64,000 nucleotides of DNA from Halalkaliarchaeum sp. AArc-CO (GCF_024972735.1 NZ_CP087723.1:1922001-1986000), one strand, 5' to 3'; shown: positions 7,325 to 16,509, numbered from the stretch's first letter. Notes: generated by a model not told the origin, from the sequence alone. A program made the numbers and translations.

Positions 7325-10252
7325 ATGAGTACGACACCGTCACAGTTCGACATCGAACGCCGGGGAGTCCTCAAGCTCGGAGGGGCCGCCGCGCTTGCTG
7401 GACTCGTCGGCGGGCGAACGCTCGTCGAACCCGGGAAAGCCGAGGAAGACGCCGACGAGGAGGGGGAGACAGAACTGGTGAAGACGATCTGTTCACACTG
7501 TGCGGTCGGGTGTGGACTGAAAATGGAGGTCAAAGACGACACGGTCGTCGGTCAACAGGCCTGGAAGGACCATCCGATCAACCAGGGCGGACTCTGTTCG
7601 AAGGGTGCAAGCCAGGCCCAGACCGTAAACTCGCCGCGACGGCTCAAGGAGCCGGTCAAAAAGGTTGACGGCGAGTGGGTGACCCTCTCGTGGGATGAGG
7701 CGATGGACGAAATCGCCGACGAGCTACTCCGAATCCGCGAGGAGTACGGGCCCGACAGCACGATGTGGATGGGGTCGGCGAAGATCAGCAACGAGGAGGC
7801 GTACCTGTTCCGGAAGCTCGCGGCCTTTTACGGCACCAACAACGTCGACCACCAGGCGCGGATCTGCCACTCGACGACGGTCGCCGGACTGGCGAACACC
7901 TGGGGCTTTGGCGCGATGACCCAGTCGGCAAACGACGTTCAACACGCCGACGCCAACCTCATCATCGGACACAACCCCGCGGAGTCGCATCCGGTGATGA
8001 TGCGGTACATCCAGCAGGCGCGTCAGAACGGCGGGGACGTGATCGTCGCCGAACCGCGGTTCACCAAGACCGCGGCTCACGCCGACGAGTACGTCCGATT
8101 CCGGCCCGGAACGGACGTCGCGTTCATCAACGGTCTCCTCTATCACATCATCTACAACCTCGAGGCCCACGACGAGGAATTCCTCGCGGACCGCGTCTAC
8201 GGCTGGGAGGAAGTCAAAGAAAACGTCGCCGACTACGACCTCGAGACGGTTTCGGACATCACGTGGGTCGACGTCGAAGACATCAAAGACGTCGCGGAGA
8301 CGCTCGTCGACTCCGACGTCAGTACAGTGGAGTGGTCGATGGGGTCGACCCAACACACCACCGGCACGCAGAACATCCGGTCGTACGCGATCCTCAACTT
8401 GACGCTGGGCGATTCGGGACAGGTCGGCGGCGGGAATAACCCGGTGAGGGGCCACGACAACGTCCAGGGTGCGACGGACATGTGCATTCTCTCGCACACG
8501 CTCCCGGGCTACTACGGTCTCGACGACGGTGCGTGGGATCACTGGACGAACGTCTGGTCGGAAACGCCGAGCACCAGCGGGACCATCACCCGCGAGGAAC
8601 TCCTGGCGGATCACTTCCACAGCCAGGACCTGATGAATAAGAACGGTCTCACGGTGAGCCGCTGGTTCGAGGGCGCCCTCGAGGACGACGAACGGAAGGG
8701 TGGTCTCTACCAGCCCAACCCAGTGAAGGCCGTGATGGTGTGGGGTCACTCGCTGAACTCCCTCAGCGAGATGAAGCGGGTTAAACAGGGCCTCGAGAAC
8801 GTCGATCTGGTCGTCGGCGTCGACCCCTTCCCTGGCCTGTCGGGAACGCTTGCGGACCGAGACGACGGGATCATCCTGCTGCCGGCTGCAACACGACAGG
8901 AAGGTGAAGGCAGCGTTACGGCGACGAACCGCTCGGTGCAGTGGCGCTACCAGGCGGTGACGCCGCGGCACAACTCCAGGACCGACTTCGACATGCTCAC
9001 CGACCTGGCCGAGCGACTCGGCTTCGCCGAGCACTTCGACTACGACGCAGTCGAGGAGGTGACCGACGAGTACAACCTCGGCATGCGCTCGATCGGTCAG
9101 ATCGGTCAGACACCCGAGCGTATCAAGGCCCACATGGAGAACAGCCACGTGTTCAGCTCGGAGACGCTCCAGGCGGAAGTCACCGAGAGCCACGACCTCC
9201 ACGGGGAGTACTTCGGGCTGCCGTGGCCCTGCTGGCACGAAGATCACCCCGGAACTACGATCCTCTACCGCGACAGCGTGCATCCTGCCGAGGGCGGGCT
9301 CGACTTCCGTGCCCGGTGGGGGACGGAGGCCCCGGACGGCGAGACCCTCCTCCGGAACAGCTACGATCCCGACTGGTGGGACGGCGAGATCGAGGGCGTC
9401 CCGCAGTACCCTGGGTACGCGACGGAGCTGCCGGACGGAACGACACCCGCCGCTCCGACGACCCCGATCGAATACGCGCTCAGCGAGGATCACTCGGTGT
9501 ACGACGCCGCACAGGCGGTCGACGGAGTCGACGCCGCGGAGTTCGCCGAGTTCGACAACGAACAGCCCGACCCACCGACCGGTCGCGGTCGTGCCCGTGC
9601 CCGTGCCTGGAACCTCCCTGACGACGTGCCAAAACACCGGGAACCGGTCGAGACGCCCCGGAAGGACCTAATCGACGAGTACCCCAACTACGAGCGCCAG
9701 GAGGACTTCTACCGCCTGGACCTCGACAACCGCGGCGCACAGGAGGAACGCCGGGACCTGGTCGACGACTTCGAGTTCGTCCTCACCACTGGCCGGCAGG
9801 TGGAACACCAGGGCGGCGGCTACACCACGCGGAACACGATGGGCACCGCGAACCGCGCACCCATGATGTACGCCGAGATCCACCCGAACGTCGCGAACGA
9901 GCTGAACGTCGACACCGGCGAGTGGATCTGGGTAAAGACCGATCCCGGACGGATGCTCGTGCAGGCTCGCGTCACCGAACGCGTGAACGACGAGGAGGTG
10001 TTCCTCCCGTTCCACTGGGGCGGCCTGTTCGAAGGCGAGTCCTACACCGACCGGTATCCCGAGGGAACGGAACCGCTCGTGATCGGCGATTCGGCGAACA
10101 TCGGGACGTCGGTCGGCTACGACGCCGTCACCAACATGCAGGCGACGAAGGTGACCCTGTGTGGCCTCGAGCCGGCGAGCGCCGACGAGATTCCGGAGCT
10201 TCCGGAGAAGCAGCAAGCCTACCAGAAGCAGCGCGGATTCAAAAAGAGGTGA
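7325..10252 (+). CDS. Formate dehydrogenase-N-like molybdopterin oxidoreductase, catalytic subunit
   Basis: A 975-residue molybdopterin oxidoreductase. A Tat signal begins ERRGVLKLGGAAALAG (residues 11-26), so the active site should face outward. A [4Fe-4S] site follows: C56, C59, C63 (CSHCAVGC) and C91 (LCSKG). The probable Mo ligand is C181 in HQARICHSTTVAGLA, where FdnG/FdoG carry selenocysteine followed by His; this is a Cys form of the formate dehydrogenase site. The blocks around HNPAESHPVMMRYI and EPRFTKTAAHAD also match FdnG rather than DMSO reductase. The C-terminal dinucleotide-binding domain (TTGRQVEHQGGGYTTRNT) is present. Start at ATG 7325 is the one that places the twin arginine near the N-terminus. 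The predicted reaction, formate oxidation feeding a quinone pool, is inferred; it is first of five genes. Confidence 0.85.
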   Translation: MSTTPSQFDIERRGVLKLGGAAALAGLVGGRTLVEPGKAEEDADEEGETELVKTICSHCAVGCGLKMEVKDDTVVGQQAWKDHPINQGGLCSKGASQAQTVNSPRRLKEPVKKVDGEWVTLSWDEAMDEIADELLRIREEYGPDSTMWMGSAKISNEEAYLFRKLAAFYGTNNVDHQARICHSTTVAGLANTWGFGAMTQSANDVQHADANLIIGHNPAESHPVMMRYIQQARQNGGDVIVAEPRFTKTAAHADEYVRFRPGTDVAFINGLLYHIIYNLEAHDEEFLADRVYGWEEVKENVADYDLETVSDITWVDVEDIKDVAETLVDSDVSTVEWSMGSTQHTTGTQNIRSYAILNLTLGDSGQVGGGNNPVRGHDNVQGATDMCILSHTLPGYYGLDDGAWDHWTNVWSETPSTSGTITREELLADHFHSQDLMNKNGLTVSRWFEGALEDDERKGGLYQPNPVKAVMVWGHSLNSLSEMKRVKQGLENVDLVVGVDPFPGLSGTLADRDDGIILLPAATRQEGEGSVTATNRSVQWRYQAVTPRHNSRTDFDMLTDLAERLGFAEHFDYDAVEEVTDEYNLGMRSIGQIGQTPERIKAHMENSHVFSSETLQAEVTESHDLHGEYFGLPWPCWHEDHPGTTILYRDSVHPAEGGLDFRARWGTEAPDGETLLRNSYDPDWWDGEIEGVPQYPGYATELPDGTTPAAPTTPIEYALSEDHSVYDAAQAVDGVDAAEFAEFDNEQPDPPTGRGRARARAWNLPDDVPKHREPVETPRKDLIDEYPNYERQEDFYRLDLDNRGAQEERRDLVDDFEFVLTTGRQVEHQGGGYTTRNTMGTANRAPMMYAEIHPNVANELNVDTGEWIWVKTDPGRMLVQARVTERVNDEEVFLPFHWGGLFEGESYTDRYPEGTEPLVIGDSANIGTSVGYDAVTNMQATKVTLCGLEPASADEIPELPEKQQAYQKQRGFKKR

Positions 10253-10258
10253 TCTCCA

Positions 10259-10822
10259 ATGAGCGCAAACACACCCCTTAGAGTGATTCCCAAGGTGGGA
10301 GCCTGTATCGACTGCGGCGCCTGCAACGTCGCATGTAAAGACGAGTGGGACCTCTCGGACAACAACGACCGCATCGCGGTCGTCACCCACAACGAAGGAA
10401 CGGGAGGTGGCCGGTTCAGTGCGGGCGAAACCAGCGTCCCGATGTCCTGTTACCACTGTGCGGAGGCACCGTGTAAGGAGGTGTGCCCCACTGACGCGAT
10501 TTATCGTGACGAGCACGGACTGGTTCAGGTCGAGAAGGACGACTGCATCGGCTGTTCGTACTGTGCCTGGGCGTGTCCGTTCGGTGCAACCCAGTTCCCC
10601 GACGAGATCGAATCGACGGGCAACGCCGGGACGATGGACAAGTGTACCGGCTGCGTCGAGCGGATCGAGGAGGACGAAAACCCGGTCTGCTTCGACCAGT
10701 GTGCGACGGACGCGCTGGCGTACGGAACGCCATCGGAGATCGCACAGGAGCTCCGGGGTGACCGAAGCGCGGATATGTTCCGGGGAGACCTCGGTGACGT
10801 CGTGTTCGGCGGGTCGCTGTAA
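10259..10822 (+). CDS. Four-cluster ferredoxin-type electron-transfer subunit of the formate dehydrogenase-like complex
   Basis: A 187-residue iron-sulfur protein with sixteen cluster Cys in four groups: CIDCGACNVACK near the N-terminus, CYHCAEAPCKEVCP, CIGCSYCAWACP, and CTGC with a later CFDQC. This arrangement is that of DmsB/FdnH/NrfC-type subunits, which carry electrons from the Mo active site to the membrane cytochrome. It has no Tat signal of its own and would be exported by hitchhiking with the catalytic subunit. It begins 6 bases after that gene stops and is clearly in the same operon. It is shorter than FdnH and lacks an obvious C-terminal membrane anchor, so membrane attachment would depend on the two following membrane proteins. 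Confidence 0.88.
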   Translation: MSANTPLRVIPKVGACIDCGACNVACKDEWDLSDNNDRIAVVTHNEGTGGGRFSAGETSVPMSCYHCAEAPCKEVCPTDAIYRDEHGLVQVEKDDCIGCSYCAWACPFGATQFPDEIESTGNAGTMDKCTGCVERIEEDENPVCFDQCATDALAYGTPSEIAQELRGDRSADMFRGDLGDVVFGGSL

Positions 10823-10840
10823 CCGTCACTGACCGCAACC

Positions 10841-11161
10841 ATGGCCAGTCAAACAATCGACGTCGACGGCGGCGGGATCTCGGGCACGATCGCCCAGTAC
10901 CGCTCGCAGATCGCGGCGGTCCTCACAGTAGTGGTAGTTGCCGTCGTGCTGTTCGCACTCGACGCGATCGCGGTACCCCTCGAGACCGGGGAGACGCTTC
11001 GCGTCGCCGGCAGCGCCGCCATTGCGGGCGGCGACTCCGTGTACAACCAGTACGCCGGTCTCTGGTTGGCGGTTCGGGCGACCATGGGTGCCTACATCGT
11101 CTTCGTCGCGGTCTTCATCTCGGTGCTCGCGTTCGCGACCTGGAAGGAGGTGCTCGAATAA
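10841..11161 (+). CDS. Small two-helix membrane protein of the formate dehydrogenase-like operon
   Basis: A 106-residue protein with two predicted membrane segments, about residues 25-43 (IAAVLTVVVVAVVLFAL) and 80-100 (TMGAYIVFVAVFISVLAF). Between them is a polar region of about 35 residues. I do not recognise a family. It lies 18 bases after the iron-sulfur subunit gene and its stop overlaps the start of the cytochrome b gene (TAATG), so it is translationally coupled to that gene. Position suggests an accessory or anchor subunit of the complex, possibly compensating for the lack of a membrane anchor in the iron-sulfur subunit. No Cys or His pairs that would bind heme are seen. Confidence 0.75.
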   Translation: MASQTIDVDGGGISGTIAQYRSQIAAVLTVVVVAVVLFALDAIAVPLETGETLRVAGSAAIAGGDSVYNQYAGLWLAVRATMGAYIVFVAVFISVLAFATWKEVLE

Positions 11162-12159
11162 TGGCAACCGAAACCGACTCCGGCGCGTTCGGACGGATCA
11201 ATCGCTTTTCGGACGTTCAGGTGTACGTCCACGCGACCGCGGCCCTGTCGATATTCTTCCTGTATCTGACGGGGCTGCCGATCACTTTCAGCGAGCACCT
11301 CGGATGGCTCTTTGCGATCTTCGGCTACGGTAACGTGGTGCTGTTGCACATTATTGCCGGCGTCGCGCTCATTCTGGTGGGTATCTACTACGTGTCGTAT
11401 CTCTTGCTCGGAGTTCTTTCCGGACGCGCTGGCATCCCGGCGGTGCCGACCCTCGAGGACGCCCGTGAGGCGGTACAGTACGGGAAGTATCTGGGGGGGA
11501 GAGCGAACAAACCCGAGGCGGACAAGTACGGCTGGCTCCAGAAGGCCGAAGTCGGCGTGATCGTTACCGAACTCACGCTTATAAGCCTCACCGGCCTGCT
11601 GCTCTGGTACAGGGGGCTGTTCGTTTCACCCGAGTTCCGGGCACTGCTCGGCGGTCACGAGCCGCTGGCGGACTTCATGCTCCTTATCGCTCGGGACATC
11701 CACCTTATCTTCGCGCTGACGTTCCTGATGGGGATCGCGTTCCACCTCTACATCGTGAACGTCAAAGAGAAGTATCCGTTCAACGAGACGATGTTCTCCG
11801 GCGACGTCTCCGTCGACCGCGCGGCGCATCACTGGCCGGCGTGGGTCAAAAAGAAGCTCGGCGAGCTTCCGGGCCACGCCGAGACCGCAGCTCCCTCCAA
11901 GAAAACGCTGGCCGGGATCACCTTCGCGTTGCTCGTGTTCTTTGCGGTGGTCGTGACGGCGACGCTGTTTGCCGCCGTGTTCTCGCCGCTACCGACCCGC
12001 GATTACCTGCTCGCAGTGTCGGGAGACGTCCTCGCACAGGGGGTGACCGGCGTCGTCTACTTCATCGGACTGAACGTCGCCGTTCTGATGGTTCTCGGCG
12101 GGAGCGCCGCGATCATCTACGGAATAGGCAAACGGCTCCGGGGTGAGTACGATGTCTGA
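11161..12159 (+). CDS. Cytochrome b subunit, formate dehydrogenase gamma-like
   Basis: A 332-residue polytopic membrane protein with about five or six hydrophobic segments. Candidate heme ligands are His in VYVHATAALSIF (first helix), LLHIIAGVAL (second), ARDIHLIFALTF and GIAFHLYIVNV (fourth), the pattern of FdnI/FdoI-type di-heme b556 subunits. Between helices 2 and 3 is a soluble loop with an EADKYGWLQKAE segment like that in FdnI (YNxGQK region). An extra C-terminal pair of hydrophobic segments (about 255-275 and 300-320) goes beyond the usual FdnI length of about 220 residues. It would pass electrons from the iron-sulfur subunit to menaquinone. The start overlaps the upstream stop by one base. 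Confidence 0.82.
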   Translation: MATETDSGAFGRINRFSDVQVYVHATAALSIFFLYLTGLPITFSEHLGWLFAIFGYGNVVLLHIIAGVALILVGIYYVSYLLLGVLSGRAGIPAVPTLEDAREAVQYGKYLGGRANKPEADKYGWLQKAEVGVIVTELTLISLTGLLLWYRGLFVSPEFRALLGGHEPLADFMLLIARDIHLIFALTFLMGIAFHLYIVNVKEKYPFNETMFSGDVSVDRAAHHWPAWVKKKLGELPGHAETAAPSKKTLAGITFALLVFFAVVVTATLFAAVFSPLPTRDYLLAVSGDVLAQGVTGVVYFIGLNVAVLMVLGGSAAIIYGIGKRLRGEYDV

Positions 12160-12796
12160 ACCGACGAACGCCCCTCGAGACCGGGAACCCGACACCGGCG
12201 AGACGCTTTCGGAACTGTACCGGTTCGTCTCGGGCGTCCTGGCGGATCCACCGTCCGCGGCAGCCATCGAGGAGTTCCAGGCCGGGGCGATTCCCGAGCC
12301 GGATGGACTCCCACCCGGAGCGCTCCGTGAGGGGTTCGGTTCCCTCCGGGAGTGGGCTGACGGGGTCGAGGCTCCGGCCGAGGCGGCGGCGGAGCTCGAG
12401 CGGGAACACACCCGGCTGTTTGTCGGTCCCCGACCGAGTCTCCAGGTCCACGAGTCGTACTACGCCGACGACTATCTGGGTGAACCGCTGGCGGCGGTGA
12501 AGGGCACTTACGCCGGCCTCGGTATCCAACCGAGTGAGGACCTCAAGGAGGAGGCCGACCACGCCGCCGTCGAACTCGCGGCGCTTTCGGTGTTGAGTCG
12601 ACGGGAAGGGGAGAGCCCCGACGACAAGCGACTGTTCCTCCGGGATCACGGCTGGTGGCTTCCGGAACTGGCTGCAGACCTTCGCGATTCGGCAGACAGT
12701 CAGTTTTACCGCGCGATCGCCGACGTTTTGGACGGGCTGGTGCGGTTCGACGCGGAACGGTTCGAGGTCGGCCTCGAATCCAGTTCGAACCCGTAG
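12152..12796 (+). CDS. TorD/DmsD-family molybdoenzyme maturation chaperone
   Basis: A 214-residue acidic, all-helical protein with the TorD-family pattern: an N-terminal [13 protein letters not shown] region, [12 protein letters not shown] around residues 85-97 (compare E-Y-x-R-L-F in the family) and a conserved VHESYYADD, followed by the ERRGF-like [14 protein letters not shown] segment. Such chaperones bind the Tat signal of the catalytic subunit and hold it until the Mo cofactor is inserted. ATG 12152 overlaps the end of the cytochrome b gene by 8 bases; a GTG at 12143 is a possible longer start. It is the last gene of the operon. Confidence 0.85.
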   Translation: MSEPTNAPRDREPDTGETLSELYRFVSGVLADPPSAAAIEEFQAGAIPEPDGLPPGALREGFGSLREWADGVEAPAEAAAELEREHTRLFVGPRPSLQVHESYYADDYLGEPLAAVKGTYAGLGIQPSEDLKEEADHAAVELAALSVLSRREGESPDDKRLFLRDHGWWLPELAADLRDSADSQFYRAIADVLDGLVRFDAERFEVGLESSSNP

Positions 12797-12927
12797 CCCT
12801 CCCGGTGGCGATCCGGGGTTTTTCCCCGCCTTCTTGTTCCGTCAGTCGAATCGCTGCACGCTGTGTCCGTGGCCCCCGATCGCACAGCATCGTGTCGGGT
12901 TTCTTCTCGGTAACAGCCGCAGACGGA

Positions 12928-12977
12928 GACGATTACGGGATCCACGGGGACGATTACGGGATCCACGGAGGCGATTA
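12928..12977. repeat. Tandem direct repeat, 21-bp unit, 2.4 copies
   Basis: Unit GACGATTACGGGATCCACGG plus one variable base, at 12928-12948 and 12949-12969, followed by a partial third copy. It lies in the 208-base gap between the TorD-like gene and the dihydrofolate reductase gene, about 30 bases before the latter's ATG. It looks like a recent tandem duplication; no function is evident. Confidence 0.7.
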
Positions 12978-13004
12978 AGGCGCCGCGACTCGAAGGCGTC
13001 GACC

Positions 13005-13487
13005 ATGGAACTCGTTACAGTCGCTGCGGTGGCAGAAAACGGCGTGATCGGCAACGACGGAGAACTTCCGTGGCCGAGCGTTCCCGCGGACAAACGGCAG
13101 TACCGTGATCGGATCGCGGACGCGACCGTGATTTTGGGCCGCGTCACGTTCGAATCGATGGTGGACGACCTCCCGGGAACTGCACAGGTCGTCTTGAGTC
13201 GCTCCCAGCGGGAGTTCGACGTCGAGACGGCTCACCACGCCTCTGACGTCGACGACGCCATTGCGGTCGCCGAGTCACTCGGGGGGGACCGAGCGTACGT
13301 AATCGGGGGTGCCGTCATCTACGATCTTTTCCAGCCAGTCGTCGACCGGATGGTGTTGAGTCGGATTCCCGGTGAATACGACGGAGACGCGTACTTCCCC
13401 GAGTGGGACGCCGACGAGTGGGAGCTGGTCGACCGGGTCGAGTACGACGATTTTACCCTCGAAGAGTGGGTTCGGTCCTCGAATTAA
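13005..13487 (+). CDS. folA: Dihydrofolate reductase
   Basis: A 160-residue DHFR that would reduce dihydrofolate to tetrahydrofolate with NADPH. Family motifs are in order: [18 protein letters not shown] (substrate site, with a short loop), [10 protein letters not shown] (NADPH site), and [11 protein letters not shown] (the GG-x-x-hydrophobic-Y motif). The start ATG 13005 is the first Met that begins at the beta-strand [11 protein letters not shown]; the longer frame to 12834 is low-complexity repeat. Length matches haloarchaeal DHFRs. It stands alone between the Mo-enzyme operon and yqeC. Base composition is like that of neighbours. Confidence 0.92.
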   Translation: MELVTVAAVAENGVIGNDGELPWPSVPADKRQYRDRIADATVILGRVTFESMVDDLPGTAQVVLSRSQREFDVETAHHASDVDDAIAVAESLGGDRAYVIGGAVIYDLFQPVVDRMVLSRIPGEYDGDAYFPEWDADEWELVDRVEYDDFTLEEWVRSSN

Positions 13488-13581
13488 CGGGGTTTTTCAG
13501 ATAGCGCAGTTGAATGCGCCCGGACTGCAGTTCGGGCTAGCGATCGAAACGTACACACGCCTGGCGATTCGATCACCACTA

Positions 13582-14316
13582 ATGACCGGAAACGAGGGGC
13601 TCGTCGACGCACTCGCGGTCGGCGAGGATCCCACGATCTGCATGGTCGGTGCCGGCGGCAAGAAGACGACGATGTACGCGCTTTCTGCCCGGATGGAACG
13701 TTCCATCGTCACCTCGACCGTCCGCATTCCGATCTTCGATTCACACGTCGCCAGCGTGGCCGTCACCCGGTCGCCGACCGAAGTGCTTCGCGAAGCCGAT
13801 CCCGAAGATTTCCCCCTCGGGCTGGTTCCGACACAGGAGCGGTCGGATCGGTATCTCGGCTACGGCCCCGAGACGGTCGACGAGATCGCCGCCGAACACG
13901 ACGGACCGGTGCTGGTGAAGGCCGACGGCGCGCGAACCCGGACGTTCAAGGCCCCGAACGAGCGGGAACCACAGCTTCCGTCGGCCGTCGACGTGGTCGT
14001 TCCGATCACCAGCGTCCGCGTGGTCGGCCGTCCCCTCACCGACGAGTGGGTCCACAGGCCGGAACGGGTCGCCGAACTCACCGGGCTGTCGGTCGGCGAT
14101 CGGGTAACTCCCGAAACGGTCGCGACCGTGCTCGCAAGCGACTCGGGCGGGCTGAAGGACGTCCCGGACGACGCGTCCGTGATCCCGCTTCTCACCCAGA
14201 TCGACACCGACGACGACGAGCGTGCAGCCCGCGAAATCGCCGACGGCATCCACGCCCGGACCGACGTTTTGCGGGTCGCGTTCAGCCGGCTAGACGTCTT
14301 CGACGTCGTGGAGTAG
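13582..14316 (+). CDS. yqeC: YqeC-like selenium-dependent hydroxylase accessory protein
   Basis: A 244-residue protein with a P-loop-like motif MVGAGGKKTTMYAL near residue 20, an acidic LVKADGARTRTFKAPNEREP segment near 112-131 and VVVPITSVRVVGRPL, all typical of YqeC. In bacteria YqeC is linked to selenium-containing molybdenum hydroxylases and handles NTP; its reaction is not settled. No molybdenum hydroxylase or XdhC gene is next to it here; the nearest Mo enzyme is the formate dehydrogenase-like operon 3 kb upstream, whose catalytic residue is Cys. ATG 13582 starts the conserved region. Most probably a stand-alone accessory gene. Confidence 0.8.
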   Translation: MTGNEGLVDALAVGEDPTICMVGAGGKKTTMYALSARMERSIVTSTVRIPIFDSHVASVAVTRSPTEVLREADPEDFPLGLVPTQERSDRYLGYGPETVDEIAAEHDGPVLVKADGARTRTFKAPNEREPQLPSAVDVVVPITSVRVVGRPLTDEWVHRPERVAELTGLSVGDRVTPETVATVLASDSGGLKDVPDDASVIPLLTQIDTDDDERAAREIADGIHARTDVLRVAFSRLDVFDVVE

Positions 14317-14398
14317 TCGCCGATTCCCTCGCGTCCGGCCCGCCCCGGCGCGTGCGGAGAGCCGACCATTTTTGTCCGGACCCCACCACCGGACCGGT

Positions 14399-15100
14399 AT
14401 GGACGCCGACCTCGACGGGTTTACCCTGTGTGCCAGCACGGCCGACCTCTCCCGGGAACCTGTTGCCCGCGATCGCGCCGACGCAGTCGAGTTCCGAATG
14501 GACCTCGCGGACGAGCCGACCGCCGATCTCGAGTCGTACGACGGCGAACTGCCGATCGTCGTCACGAACCGCGCGGAGTGGGAGGGGGGCGGTGCCGAGG
14601 ATCTCGGCCGGTACGACGAACTGACCGACGCCGTCGCCCACGACGCTGTCGTCGCCGTCGACATCGAACTTTCCGCGTTACGGGGCAACGCCCCCGAGGG
14701 CGAACAGCCACACGCCGTCGCGCTCCGGGAGACCGCCCGCGAGGAGGATGTCACCGTGATCGCGTCGGTCCACGACTTCGAGAGCACTCCCGAGGAGGGA
14801 GTGCTGGTAGAGCTACTCGCGGACGCCACCGCCGAGGGCGACGTCGCGAAGCTCGCGACGACCGCAGAGGGGAGGGCGGACGCCCTCGCGATGCTCTCTG
14901 CGACCCACCGGGCGACAGCAGCCGGACACGACGTCGCCACGATGTGTATGGGCGAGGCGGGCAGACACACCCGGGCGGTGACGCCGATTTACGGCTCTTT
15001 GATCGGCTACGCGCCGGTCGATCCCGACGAAGCCACCGCTCCCGGTCAGTACGACCTGGCGTCGCTGCGGAGCCTGCTCGACGGTCTCGGCGTCGCGTGA
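14399..15100 (+). CDS. aroD: 3-dehydroquinate dehydratase, type I
   Basis: A 233-residue enzyme for the third shikimate-pathway step, conversion of 3-dehydroquinate to 3-dehydroshikimate through a Schiff base. Recognisable blocks are VEFRMDLAD (substrate-binding Arg region), VIASVHDFESTP with the catalytic His, AKLATTAEGRADAL with the Schiff-base Lys, and GEAGRHTRAVTPIYGSLIGY with later ATAPGQ. It is a TIM-barrel enzyme, and the length is normal. ATG 14399 is preferred over an upstream start nine codons earlier because it matches the family N-terminus. The following gene is on the other strand, with only a short GC-rich tandem duplication (15103-15134) between them. Confidence 0.92.
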   Translation: MDADLDGFTLCASTADLSREPVARDRADAVEFRMDLADEPTADLESYDGELPIVVTNRAEWEGGGAEDLGRYDELTDAVAHDAVVAVDIELSALRGNAPEGEQPHAVALRETAREEDVTVIASVHDFESTPEEGVLVELLADATAEGDVAKLATTAEGRADALAMLSATHRATAAGHDVATMCMGEAGRHTRAVTPIYGSLIGYAPVDPDEATAPGQYDLASLRSLLDGLGVA

Positions 15101-15146
15101 CCCCGTCTCCGTCCTGACCCCGTCTCCGTCCTGCCCCCCGTCCCGT

Positions 15147-16400
15147 CTACTCGCCGTCGGTGATGTCCCCGTCGTTCGATTCTGCCACCCGGTCGACGCT
15201 TTCCTCCGCTTGCTCCGCGACGCGTTCGAACGCCTGAAGGATCACCCGCTTTGCTGCCTGGCCCTCCGTGGTCCAGTGGTGCGCGTAATCCAGCATGTCG
15301 TCGTAGATGTCGGGCTTGCAGCCGGCGGCGCGCGGGTGACCGCCCCCCTGCACCTGCCCGGCAACCTCGTGTGCGCGCTCGAACCCTTCGCTGCCCCGGA
15401 TACTCGCGCTTCCGGCCGGTTTGACGATCACGGCCGCGTCGGCGCCCGCCTCCCGCAGCGCCTCGGCGACTTCGTTTTGCGAACACCGACCGTACGTGAC
15501 GCCGACGGTCCACGGGCCCACTTCGGTCGTGACGGCCCGGTCGACCGCCGCCTCGATCCGTCGCTGCTTTTCGACCCGTCGTTCCTCGAGGAACCCCTCG
15601 ACCGGCTCCGGGAGGTCGACCCCGTAGGCGCCCACCACGGTGACGTACTCCTCGGGATCCGCCCAGTGGGCGTAATCTGCGAGGTCGTCGCTTCGGGGAT
15701 CCTCCTTCAGCCAGAGGTCGTGATCCCGCGTGACTGCCGCGAGTTCGCGGAACCGATCGGGGAACTCGTACTCCAGCGATCGCAACGCCACGTCGACTGT
15801 ACACTCCTCGTCGGATTCGCCGACGACGAGCTGTGCGCCGGCCTCCCGAACAGCGGTAGCGACGTCGTCGTCCCACTGGTGGTGATCGTACCACGAGACC
15901 CGATCACACCGGCCGACGAGCGTCTCGAGCGGATCGGCGATCGGCTCGTACTCGTCGGGACAGAGGTCACACACGAACAGGTCGATTTCGGGATCTGCGT
16001 ACTCGGCGACCTGTTCGAGCGCGTTCGAAAGCGAGTACGGGCTGGCGGCCAGAAGCGCCACCGTCGATTCGGCGTGCGCGTTCGCGGTCGGGTCCTCGTC
16101 GGTGTCGTCTACCGCCCCGTCGTCGGGTTCGGGGTCCTCGGAGAGCTGTCGTTCCAGTTCCGCCTCGAAGTCGGCGACGTCCAGTGCCGCGTCGTACAGC
16201 TCCCGGAGGAGCGCGACACAGCCCAGCCCGTCGGCGTCGGAGTCGGTAACGACTACGACTTCGGAGCCCTCGATCGCTTCCTTCGCGCGCTGTTGTGCCC
16301 GCTGTTTTCCGAGGGAGTCCGGATAGAAGAACCCCGCCCCGGGGAGCCGCGACCGTCGAGAGAGCGGAACGTCCTCGGCGTGGATGAGGTCGTCGTCCAT
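15147..16400 (-). CDS. DHH/DHHA1-family phosphoesterase (RecJ-like)
   Basis: A 417-residue protein. The DHH domain shows VVVVTDSDADGLGCVAL (D-x-D metal site) at about 50-66, LFVCDLCPDEYEP, and the signature WYDHHQWDD. The C-terminal DHHA1 domain ends with the glycine-rich VQGGGHPRAAGCKP that binds nucleic acid or nucleotide. Archaeal homologues are RecJ-like/GAN exonucleases or nano-RNases; this one has an acidic insertion (residues 95-120) and a Glu/Asp-rich tail as often in haloarchaea. ATG 16400 is the first Met before the conserved region (MDDDLIHAEDVP). It is divergent from the rnhB gene, with 109 bases between starts. Confidence 0.85.
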   Translation of the reverse strand: MDDDLIHAEDVPLSRRSRLPGAGFFYPDSLGKQRAQQRAKEAIEGSEVVVVTDSDADGLGCVALLRELYDAALDVADFEAELERQLSEDPEPDDGAVDDTDEDPTANAHAESTVALLAASPYSLSNALEQVAEYADPEIDLFVCDLCPDEYEPIADPLETLVGRCDRVSWYDHHQWDDDVATAVREAGAQLVVGESDEECTVDVALRSLEYEFPDRFRELAAVTRDHDLWLKEDPRSDDLADYAHWADPEEYVTVVGAYGVDLPEPVEGFLEERRVEKQRRIEAAVDRAVTTEVGPWTVGVTYGRCSQNEVAEALREAGADAAVIVKPAGSASIRGSEGFERAHEVAGQVQGGGHPRAAGCKPDIYDDMLDYAHHWTTEGQAAKRVILQAFERVAEQAEESVDRVAESNDGDITDGE

Positions 16401-16509
16401 ACTCCGGCTGCGGGCGGGACCGGGAAAACTCCGCCGTTGTGGATCCGCGTCCGATCGACGCCGACGGCGAGGGAAACACACTTGAGGGGATCCATCCAAC
16501 TCGCCACCC

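Noticed and set aside
7724-9637. 637-codon minus-strand frame opposite the Mo catalytic subunit
   Set aside because: It is the shadow of a gene with Tat signal, cluster Cys and Mo ligand; the antisense frame has no domain.
10407-10856. Overlapping frames within the four-cluster ferredoxin subunit gene on both strands
   Set aside because: All lack the Cys pattern of the true frame and have the basic, Arg/Ser-rich composition of shadow frames.
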